Origin: Cryptomeria japonica
Lineage: Eukaryota > Streptophyta > Pinopsida > Cupressales > Cupressaceae
NCBI RefSeq assembly: GCF_030272615.1
Contig: NC_081408.1
Location: forward strand, 312,187,118 to 312,251,117
Length of the DNA: 64,000 nt
Direction of reading: 5' to 3'
In this document: positions 35,110 through 44,276 of the stretch, piece after piece
Position numbering within the stretch: position 1 is the stretch's first letter
Layout of the letters: every line of letters starts with the position of its first letter
The notes under the pieces: model-generated
What the model was told of the DNA's origin: nothing
What the model saw: the letters and a program-made list of their open reading frames with translations, nothing else
Database searches by the model: none
Position numbers and translations under genes: made by a program

Positions 35110-35121
35110 GCTCTGATACCA
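35110..35121 (-). other. Primer binding site of the rearranged Copia fragment
   Basis: GCTCTGATACCA, complement of the initiator tRNA-Met site, two bases from the LTR at 35124. Confidence 0.93.
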
Positions 35122-35123
35122 AT

Positions 35124-35557
35124 TGTTAGGGTTTCAAGCAGATCCGAAGCAAATATGAACTAACAATTATATGCAGATTTAAATACAAAAGATAAAGAAA
35201 TAAAACAGGACACAGATAACACAGAGATTTAACGTGGTTCACCCAGAATGGGTTACGTCCACCATACACAGCCGTCCAATCTTTCTTATTATCCAGCAAA
35301 AACAATACATCAACCTTACCATGCCTTAAGCATCCCAGCCGCTTATAACATGTGTTTTTAGGGCAACAAACAAAGTCGGCCTTTTTTAGGGTTTTATTAC
35401 AATGTCGGTTTTCATCAACAAAAAACAGCAAAAAAAAAAAATTTCTCGGGGGCTGCCGCCCCCAAACCCCTACCCGAGGCCCGGCCCGGCCCCGGACCCC
35501 GGTGAGGATACATGCTGAGTGTACAGTACTTTGTTGATCAGTCGCCACATTTCAACA
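35124..35557 (-). repeat. Copia LTR (TGTTGAAATG family), minus orientation
   Basis: 434 bp, TGTTAGGGTT...TTTCAACA on the plus strand. On one side it has the primer site and gag; on the other side a polypurine-type sequence (35558-35595) as if it were also a 3' LTR. It contains a G+C-rich stretch (CCCGGCCCGGCCCC, about 35480) unlike its A+T-rich surroundings, and a poly-A run at about 35430. The minus-strand ORF across it is not a gene. Confidence 0.9.
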
Positions 35558-36663
35558 ATCTCCCACTTGGAGACTGATTAGGCTCCACACCGAACATCCA
35601 CTTGCATGCCTAAACCCCCTTCTAGATTCTTCTAATCAATTCCATAATTAGCCTAATTACCCCTTAATCATTTGCACATTCCTTAAGAAAAGGGTCACTT
35701 CTCAAAAACCCCTAAAGTCTTCACAAACTATTAAAGTTTTTGTGTCTCCAACAAGTTAACCTTTAAAGTCTTCAATAACCATTAATGGTTAACTCAAACT
35801 CAACCCTTGGTTAGTGACTTTCTCTCTAACTTGACCATTCTTTAACTCATGGGTCTCTTCAAGCATTCATTACTTTGACCATGGTTGACCTTTAACCATT
35901 GCACAAGAATGTATCCTTTGGATAAAAGGATTATCCAATAGCTCAACCCTAACCTTACCCCCTCGAGTAACCACCATGTCTTCTCAGGGATTTAACGTCT
36001 CTTCTCTCTCCTCTTAAGCCATCTATTGCTGACTATCATCACCATTTTATTGGTGAAAATTATAAACATGGATTGAGGATCATTCAATCCTAACCCTTGT
36101 TAAGATTACTCAATCTTAACCATCCAATTGTCCATTTCTTCTATAAATAGGCCTCATTTCTCTCATTATCCATCATCCAAGTTTCATGCATCCAGATTAT
36201 AGTCTATTTCATCAAATATTAAGCTTTACCTCTCTATGTTTAATCATAATCTTTAACATTTAGAAGCATTTCATATCATTAGCATAGCATATTCATGTTA
36301 GTATATCATGTTAGTCTAGCTTAATATCCATATCATAGCATAGTTAGTTTCATTATCATAGCATAATCCTCATCTTAATAAGTTTATTATATAGATATTA
36401 ATTGCATATTCCATAAGATTATTTGTATCCATTATCACTCGTTCTTGGAGTTGTCATTTCAAAGGTCAATTGCTCAATTATCTGAGAAAAACCATTGACT
36501 TGAGGAATCCTATGAGATAGAGAACAATGAGACACCTTTTGAAATATTTGTTTGTTTAACTAATTTACCGAGTTACTTTTTATATCTAATGTTTCATCGG
36601 TATGTTAGTTTCTTGTCTTTCTGATTAATCAACTGACACCACTATTCTGGCATACTGTAAGAA

Positions 36664-37153
36664 ATGATGATAGAAAAATGTAAGAAAGCGCATCAAAATT
36701 TAATGAATTTTAGGAAATCATTGGAAGCTACGGAAATGTTGTACAAATTCTATTTGAGGAGACCTACTACCACATAGAAGTTCAAGGATGAAATTGATCG
36801 AATTGAGTCTGAGTTAGTGGAAATGGCTAAGAATTGTAAGGTATCTATAGATATTTTTGGTAAAGAAAGAGATAAGGCTCAGGAATTATTGCATGATCAA
36901 TTAGCTCTAAGGAGGAGTCAAAGAGATAATTTCATGAAGATGTTTGGAGAGTTGCGAGCTAACATAGAATTAAAATGTAGAAAATGTTGAGAAGGATGCT
37001 AAAAATATAGATTCTTTTGATGATGCAATAAACAAGTGTATTGATTGTGAATATTAGAGCAGGATTCTAGTTGTTGCTACTTGTGCCTGGAATTCCTTAA
37101 TGATCAAGTTGAAGAACCAATTCAAAGATATTTGGTCATGTAATTCTAAATAA
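36664..37153 (+). pseudogene. Small charged coiled-coil ORF near the 3' end of a Copia-like element
   Basis: ATG at 36664 opens a reading of about 160 codons with one TAG (after LRRPTTT) and one frameshift near 36980. Recognisable stretches are KFKDEIDRIESELVEMAKNC, KERDKAQELLHDQLALRRSQ and, after the shift, ENVEKDAKNIDSFDDAINKC and WNSLMIKLKNQFKDIW. It is rich in Lys, Glu and Leu in heptad-like spacing, so probably a helical coiled coil. It ends 160-180 bases before a polypurine tract and LTR. I do not recognise the family; it may be the gag C-terminus of a deleted element, like the coiled coil in element 3, or an accessory ORF. Confidence 0.5.
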
Positions 37154-37312
37154 TTTATGTATTATGATGCTTCGTGATTTGGCCTTTGTCTTTGATGGCA
37201 AAGGGGGAGAAGATTACTAAAAATGTTTTATATCTGCTTTGGAGGATTGTCACAGTTAGGGGGAGTTGTCTGAGTTGTCTGAGTTGCGAAAATATTTTTG
37301 GTTGTTTGCCAA

Positions 37313-38489
37313 CAATGACAAAGGGGGAGATTGTTACAGATATATGCTTTGTTGTTGTTGATGTCGAATAGTGTGGTTTGGATGGGTTCTGGTCTGGACA
37401 TCAACAGAGTTGGCTACAACGTTGAAGTATTTGCAATTATGTTTTTGGACCAAAGGTCACTATGATTGGTATTGAGCTTTGGACATGGACAAGTGGCATT
37501 GGCAGTTGATCGGATTGATATCAGCTTGTTTTTTTTTATGGTGAGGACAGTTGGAAGCTTGATTTTTGTGGTGCAGGTGTTGCTTGTTTTGGTCCGAACA
37601 TTCAAAATTATGAAATGTTATGATTGGTACATGGCTTCGGGTTATGTTATCGAAGTTAGATGTAAAATATATTTTTGGTCCAATAATTGTGTGTGAAGTG
37701 TTCTTTTGGTTCGGTGTTGCACGATTGGTTTGGTTTGGTTCGAATTATGTCCTATGCATTTCTTATTTCAGTTCAGTTATATATCTTAGGTCGAAAATAT
37801 GCACACACGTTTCAATCTTTCTTTTGGCGGACTTGGTGAAGATGTTATTGTTTTAGCTTGGTATATATACATTTAGGATAGGATATGGATATATAGAAGT
37901 GTGTGACATATGTGCGTGCAAAATTTAGTAGTGAGTGAATGTGCGACTTGATGTAAGGATGTCGATGTAATTAAAGTTGCTACACCAAAAAGAATTGCAA
38001 TGCAGAGGTGATAGTTGGTATAGGAGCAGTGATCCTGAATATTGGAGGTTTGGATATTTCAGTAAGGTCAAAGTTTGTGCTATAACAAAGACTGTAACCA
38101 ACATCTTGAGATGCCCTTGTTCATCCATTTCTTTTTCTATAAGTTGTAATGTTGTATCTTGCCATGTTGTAGTTAGCATTAGTGTGCAAGTCCTCTTTTT
38201 TATCTTGCCCCAAGAGCAGTTAGCCTTGGTCACCAAGTTTGGAGCAGTAAGCTCCCTCTTTTGTAAATCATTTTTTATATAGTGGACCAATTCTGTGAGT
38301 TAGTGCCCATCGTGATTTTTCCCAATTTGATTTTTCCACGTATAAATATTGGTGTTCATGGTATGAATGTTTTATGATGTTCTATTTCATTTGAATGCTT
38401 GAAATAAACTTGTTAATGCAATATTGAAGTTTGAAATTTAAGTTAATGTTGATTCGCCCCCCCTCTCAACATTTGTTATGTGTTCAACA
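37313..38489 (+). repeat. Polypurine tract and 3' LTR of a Copia-like element
   Basis: AATGACAAAGGGGGAGAT (37314-37331) is followed by an LTR TGTTACAGATATATG...TGTGTTCAACA (37332-38489, 1158 bp). Near its end it carries GATTCGCCCCCCCTCTCAAC, the same U5 block as the other Copia LTRs. No 5' partner is in the window and the DNA to the left soon becomes the Tat LTR, so the element is 5' truncated or its 5' part is displaced. Confidence 0.85.
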
Positions 38490-38699
38490 CTTACTATTTT
38501 TAGTAAGTCTATTTTTAGTAGGTTTATCTCTAGAAACTGGCAGGACACTAACGGCAAAACATTCATGAATATCCAAGTTCTAAATCCAAACAAAAAATTG
38601 AAAAGCAGGTAGGCGATCAAAATTTTGGTTGTGGCTGAAATTCTTTCTCGAAATGACAAAGGCATGAAAAGTTTATTGTGGGGCATGAATGAATTCATC
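38490..38699. other. Short region without gene
   Basis: Starts with CTTACTATTTTTAGTAAG, a perfect short inverted repeat directly after the LTR end. No coding sequence is seen. Confidence 0.4.
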
Positions 38700-39300
38700 C
38701 TTCATTAAAAATTCCTCCTCTACCCCCAAATGGCGCCCAAGATTAGGCGGAGAGTGCATTTCACATATCAAGGAGGATTTTCCTTCCTGGCCAAAATTCC
38801 TCCTCCATCATTAAATGTGCTCCAGACAAGAGGAGGGCACCAAATTCAAGTCCAGGAGGATTTTTCCCCCAAGACCAAATTCTTCCTCTACCCCCAAATG
38901 GCACCCAGGACTAGTTGGAGAGCACATTTCACATATCGAGGATTTTCCTTGCCAAAATTCATCCTCTGTCATCAAAATAAGCTCCAAACAAGAGGAGGGC
39001 ACTAAAACCAAGTCAAGGAGGAATTTCGCCAAGGAAAATTCCTCCACCTCATTGAAAATGTGCTCAAGGACAAGAGGAGGGTGCCAAAATCAAGTTAAGG
39101 AGGATTTTTCCTCCAACACCAAATTCCTCCTCCACCTCAAATTTGTGCCTAGGACAGGAAAGAGAGTGCATTTCCCTAGCAATGAAGGATTTTTTCAAAA
39201 ATGCCAAAATTCCTCCTTGCATGCCAAAATGCGCTCAAGAATGGAGATTTTCCTGGAAAGTAAAAAATTGACTAAGTGTCAAGAGTCCTCCTTCGAACTC
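38700..39300. repeat. Degenerate tandem repeat, units of about 90-100 bp with internal hairpins
   Basis: Units alternate between forms like AAATGGCGCCCAAGATTAGG and forms like ATGTGCTCCAGACAAGAGGA, each flanked by AAAATTCCTCCTC and GGAGGATTTT. Those two flanks are complementary, so each unit can fold into a stem of about 10 bp. Six or seven diverged units are visible. The same array read in two frames gives the long ORF at 38815-39303, which I regard as a by-product. Confidence 0.8.
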
Positions 39301-39968
39301 TAGATCAGATACAATTTCTTGGAAGATGAAAAAATAGTTGGTTGACAGAAAATTGTCCCTTCAAGACAGAATACACTCGAGCATTCATAGAACTTGAAAA
39401 AGGTAAACTTTCACAAGGGAGGAATTTTCCTTCTCCAAGGTTGATAGGCATTTAGGAATCCTTTGGAAATGGAAAAGATCGTAAAAATTCTTCCAAGGCA
39501 AGAAAAACCTCCAAACTATCTTGTGTGCACCCAAAATAGAGAGAATCTTGTAAAAGATGAACTAGTCACATGCAAAAGCAGTATTACACATTAATGAAGC
39601 ATAACCTGGAAAATTATGGAAGTTCCTATTTTTGAACTCAAGAGTGACAATGAGGTCCATTGGAATGGCGAGTCATCTGCTTCTCATTAAGGAAACATGA
39701 GACATGATTAGAATAATTAATACAACTGCTAAATTTATCCCCTCCCCAACTTAGCAACTTAGTGGATGGTTTCTATTTAAGCGAGGATTTGGAATTCATT
39801 CTTCACAACACGTTTTGAAGAAATTGGAGCAAGAGCAAAGTGAAGAAGAGCTAGGGCAAAGTTTTTATTTATTCCAAGTCTGGCAGTGCCAGCACGGAAT
39901 TCTTCCCTTCGTGAATTTATAGAGTTCTCTTGTTAGGAATTTAATATTAATTATTTTATTTTGAAGGA
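39301..39968 (+). promoter_or_regulatory. Possible promoter and leader for the unknown reading frame
   Basis: A TATA-like TTCTATTTAAGCGAGG at about 39770 is followed by about 190 bases of A-rich leader to the ATG at 39969. This would suit an LTR or gene promoter. I could not define LTR ends, and the sequence does not match the LTR-like region at 43134. Confidence 0.35.
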
Positions 39969-42900
39969 ATGGCAGAATCCAACAAGCACGGATCAAGAAC
40001 GAATAGAGAAGATTCGGCCCAAAGAAAAAAATCATTTCAAAATGGAGAGAAGTCAATGATACCAATTTGGGAACTTTCAAGTTGGGAGAATTTAGAAAGA
40101 GAGTACTTGGAACATACAGACATCCTCCATCAGCTACTACCAGAAAAATAGTCTAAAGTGTAATTGTAGAAGTCATCAGCTTCCATTCTGTCATCCAGTG
40201 CTTGGAGCTAATTGTGGAATGTGCAGAGCGTTACAACATTAAAAGAAGGGTGATTCTAGCACCCGATGGCATACTCTTGGCAAATCTTAGCATTGAATCA
40301 ATTGGTGAGACTTTTGGAATTCCTACATTCCAATCCATGATGTATAAGACCAAGGAAAGAGAAACTTTGATGTATGATTTTGGCTTTAATAGATGGGATG
40401 GAATCATTAATAAAATATGGACGCAGAAGCCAAAGCCTCACATTTCAAAGTCACCCTAGCAGCTCACTACCATGGATTTCAAGCAAGAATATGTTGATCT
40501 TGTGTTGATGAGTTGGGTCATGGGATGTCCACAAGCTTACATATTTGAATCTTGGTTGTTTTATTTCAATGGAGAAGTAATGGAAGGCATAAAGGTGGTA
40601 GACTAGGCAAAAATAATTAGCAACAACCTAGATGAGCAGCTGAGGAATTTAAATCAATCCCAGTCTTTCTACATGAACGCATATGTTGTCTACCTGTAGG
40701 CCAGAAGGAGAAAATTAAGGGGGTTACTAGGCAAAGGACCCATGGGATGCGATCCTAGACAGTAGAAGGTCCATGAGTGCTATCCACAATTGCACTTATA
40801 TGATCTTACTTTTTTCAAGAAAGCAAGCAACACTTCCACTATGCATATTACCAGAGATTTGCAAGGCGGACATCACACAAGGTTGTCACTAGAAGCAAGG
40901 AATTTAGTAAAGAAGTATGGGGCTTGGTACATTCAATTCCCAAAATTTACTTACATCCGGGTCCAAGGATTCTCTACCCAGCCATATAAACTTCCAAGAT
41001 ATCCAACTGACAAGATGGTGCTATCACAGGTTACTAGACAATTGACTACCTATGAAAAAGTTCAGAAGAAAATAAAGAAGTTGGTGCTCTAATGGGAGAT
41101 TATGAGGAAATGTGTCCATCATTGGCAGTAGCAGAGAAGTTGGTGAATGAATTAATATTCTACCCCCTAGCACCTCATACCGTAAGGACATTCTTTGATC
41201 CATATAATAAGGATGGTAGTTGTTATAAAGCACAAGTCCAAGATTTAGTCGGAAGATTATTAGGCAAATGCCAAAGATGACTGAGATCGGGAAGAAGATA
41301 TTTTCCAGATTGCATCTTAAGTTGATAAGAATTTGTGAAATCATACAATGTCCAATCAGATAGAGGAGGATGTGAATACCCTCCAGTCAGAGTTTGAGAA
41401 GGAGAAGGATAAACCAATTCAAGCACCTAACAGGTCAAAACCAAAAGTTGATGATTTAGATGTCCTAAGCAGACTAGTTTTGGAGTTCATTGGGCACTAA
41501 TTTGAATGGCACATCACAATGTTGAAAGAAATGAATACCCACCTGACTTTCAATCTGATGGGAGACTTGGAATCCCATGACGAGGCAATTGAAGGGTCAT
41601 CAGGAGCCCAAGTTGGAGAAGAGACAATTCCACAAGAAAGAATAGAATGTGGAAAAGAGTATAGTGTTCTTAGGAATTCACAAGCAAGGAAAAGAAAGGA
41701 AGTTCAACAGGAAGAACCATAGTAGAAGAGGCCACGGATTGAAGAAGCACAGTTAGCTAGCAACTCTTCAAGCATGCACGAAGTTGAAATCTTCACAGGG
41801 GAAGTCACAAGAAATCAGCCGTTGGAGGATGATCGAGATATTTCACAAGTGCAAGTTATTCTCAGTTTTAGTGCCTCCCAGAGGCCTACTCAGTAGAAAA
41901 ATCAAAGATGGGAGCTGCCTCTGAATCCAAAACAATAGGTCCGGGATTGTTTTAGGGAAACAAACATGGGAGACTTACGACCTTTCGAGGAAGTTTCACA
42001 AGAACAGGGTACAATTGGGAATGCAGGATCAACAAGCAATCGTTCCAGATTGGCTAAAAGAGAATGAGGAAAGAGTCAGTGGAAGAGATGGATCCTATGT
42101 TAGAACTTGGAGAACTTCTAAATAGGATAAACAAGCCAACAGAGAATAAAGTGGCGAAGAGATTCTCCAAACTTACAAGAGATGAATCAAGATCCAGGAC
42201 TTTACACAATTGTGTCCAAAGTCGACAAGGACAAGAATGTGATTACTCCAAATGAGTATGATGTCTCAGCAGTCGACCTTGGGCGTGCCTCCAAGGCACA
42301 AGTGATAGAAGAGTTCTAGTCTTCCTTAGCATTGAAGGAGCAGATGGAGAGAGTAAAAGAGAAAAACATGAAGTTGAAGTGAAAACAAAGTCTTGTGTGA
42401 TTATGTGTGGCGCTTGATGCATCCATTCAGAGAAGAAGATCGGACTTTTGTTCCTCCCTCTTCTCTTCCGAAAGAATTTGTGGATGGGATTGAAGAAATA
42501 AGGAAAATGGCTCAATGCTCTAAGGAATGGGTAGAGGACGTCTTCACTTCAACTTGTAAATTTATTGAGGACTTGGCCCATTTCTACTAGAAGATCCTGG
42601 CTATCCTAATCAGGTTGGAGAGCATGGACAACTCATGGGAGGATGTGCACATTTATCAAGACTTGACAATTCCACACCTTGAGGCACTAATGGAAACTTC
42701 TAGACAACCATTGATTGATGGGAAGGTCATCAAGAGAAACGATGCATATGATTTCCCTCAACAATTTTATGCAATAAGCACTAGAAAGGAATTCTTTGAG
42801 AGGTCCAATAGGGATTCAGCGTTATTGAGAGCATTGGTCAAGAAGGTTCAGAAGGAAATCCTCAATGCAGTGGAGACATTGTTTGCAAGAAGATTAGCTG

Positions 42901-43133
42901 ATGAAGAGCTGATAATGGACAACCTCGAGGATAGGCTACATGAATTCTTCTTTGTGAAATCATTTTCAAAGGAACATTTGGAAAATGTTTCCCTATTCTC
43001 CAACACAATGCGCATGACTCAAGAAGTTGTGTCAAGATGGGAGAAGTTTTTCTCTAAGTGTGAAAAGGATACTGCCATGTTGGAATTCAAATTGTGTCAA
43101 GTGTCTCTATATGAGAGTTGGAGGTTGTCGTGA
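39969..43133 (+). pseudogene. Unrecognised long reading frame, decayed
   Basis: Pieces on the plus strand in different frames make up roughly 1050 codons: 39969-40151 (starts MAESNKHGSR, contains LERE-YLEHTDILHQLLPEK), 40202-40459 (CAERYNIKRRVILAPDG, IPTFQSMMYKTKERE), to 41092 (LSLEARNLVKKYGAWYIQFP, FTYIRVQGFSTQPYKLPRYP), acidic parts to 41722 and 42255, and an open C-terminal helix-rich part 42393-43133 (VWRLMHPFREEDRTF, EFFERSNRDSALLRALVKKV). Frameshifts and TAG codons separate them. No zinc knuckle, DDE, YxDD or protease motif is visible. It resembles element-borne gag-like or accessory proteins by size and setting, but I do not know the family. Confidence 0.6.
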
Positions 43134-44276
43134 CCAGATTCATCGCATTTGTCATCATTGAAAGGGATAATAGTTATCCTATTTTGGATGAAAATCCATT
43201 AAATGCATGATGGCATGATGGGTCATTTATTGCATGATGGATGCCTTGACCAAGCGGTGGGTCATTCACTGCATGGTAGACACCACATTTAGGAGTTAGT
43301 GGGTATTTAATGCTATGTGGGCGAGATTCTTCATTTATGACCATGCCCACCACTTGACGTTATTTTTAGTCTTTCTTGGTCAAACCCTAATTAAGGTTTT
43401 GCATGGGTGAATCTTGACCATTGATCTTAATGTAATCTCGACTATCCATTTTCATTTTAGGGCCTATAAAAGGGGTTCACCCCTTCATTTGTAAAAAGGG
43501 GGACAATTGTTTGAGGTTGTTGCTATAAGTTATTGAGATAATAAGAGTGATACCTTGGATTTTGGTGTTCACTTGTGTTTTTTGGAAGCTTGCATGGTTT
43601 CGTCTTCATCACTTACATTAGATGTGCTTTCAAGTACTTAGATGACTGAGATCGATAGCATTATCATATGCTCATACCTTTTGTAAGTAAATGATTTCTC
43701 CTTGCAGTGTAAGATTGGACTAAGCCTTTTTGAATGTGTAAGTTTAACTTCAATCCTCAAATGAATATTGTTCATCTTGATGGGTATTTATTGGCGATTT
43801 GAAAATCCTATGCACAACCTTTGAAGATTGCACCTCCCTTTGCGTAGTTGTCTAACGTTGGTGAAACAAAGAGTGGTCAATTTCACTTGAGCCTTTGTTA
43901 TTTTTTCAGTTCCTTAAATTAGACTAGAATCTCTCTAAACCCACCCTTATTTAATTTCCAAATATTTCATTGAGAAACATTTCCAAAAAAGAGCTATCCT
44001 TTGCTAAATCATTCGCAAAACCTCTTTGATGTTTCAAATTTGTTTTAAGTCTTCTTCACTGCATGTAAGTTCCCTCGGATTACCAACAAACATCAAAGCC
44101 AAATGAGCCTATATCCATCACAAAGCCACAAGTCCTCAGTTGAAACCTTGGAACCACAATATGATTTTTTGCAATCTTAGCATACACAAGATTTTGCTCA
44201 AGAGAGGGCAGAGTGACCATTGGAAACCTTATTATGTGTTGGTGTGATCACAAAACACCCGTCGACACAACCCTAG
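43134..44276 (+). repeat. LTR-like sequence with TATA box downstream of the unknown frame
   Basis: TGACCAGATTC follows directly on the end of the unknown frame. A TATA box in GGCCTATAAAAGGGG (43461-43475) precedes a transcript-start-like stretch, and a possible end CGTCGACACA lies near 44276. Size (about 1.1 kb) and layout fit a 3' LTR. No partner copy is present and the ends are my guess. Confidence 0.4.

Larger units (their letters stand above)
33899..35595. mobile_element. Rearranged Copia fragment with inverted LTR ends
   Basis: Left arm 33899-34070 (plus orientation) and right arm about 35428-35595 (minus orientation) are inverted copies of one sequence. Each holds a polypurine tract (CTCCAAGTGGGAGAT) followed by the LTR start TGTTGAAATGTGGCGACTG. 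Between them, on the minus strand, lie the rest of the LTR (to 35124), a tRNA-Met primer site and a gag-protease fragment that stops at 34.08 kb against the left arm. This is not a normal element: the two tracts point toward each other. It fits self-integration of Copia cDNA followed by truncation. Confidence 0.8.
1..36500 (+). mobile_element. Tat-lineage Ty3/gypsy element, 5' end outside window, split by nested insertions
   Basis: Inferred composite. Decayed RT, RNase H, a second RNase H and integrase lie in order on the plus strand at 1-3080. A spacer with an antisense PMD gene follows, then a purine-rich tract and an LTR beginning TGTAGACG at 33543. The second RNase H after the pol RNase H is the hallmark of the plant Tat lineage. 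Copia elements 1, 2 and 3, a solo LTR and a rearranged Copia fragment sit inside; without the first four the spacer is about 5 kb, a plausible size for Tat. The 5' LTR and gag are not in the window and the 3' LTR end is unclear (36.4-36.65 kb). The LTR could instead belong to a different Gypsy copy. Confidence 0.6.
33543..36500 (+). repeat. 3' LTR of the Tat element, split by a Copia fragment
   Basis: The first part, 33543-33898, is made of TTTAATTAAATAAAT runs in both orientations. The LTR resumes at about 35596 after the inverted Copia fragment; CCACTTGCAT occurs on both sides (33871 and 35598). A TATA box in TTCTATAAATAGGCC (about 36138) and a following TTTCTCTCATTATCCATC mark the promoter and transcript start. 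The right end is uncertain: no clear CA plus primer site is seen. Its start resembles the solo LTR at 15389. Confidence 0.65.

Noticed and set aside
35126-35548. 140-codon minus-strand ORF
   Set aside because: It is the LTR of the rearranged Copia fragment read through; no domain.
38815-39303. 162-codon ORF
   Set aside because: It reads through the hairpin tandem repeat in an arbitrary frame; the opposite strand gives similar ORFs.
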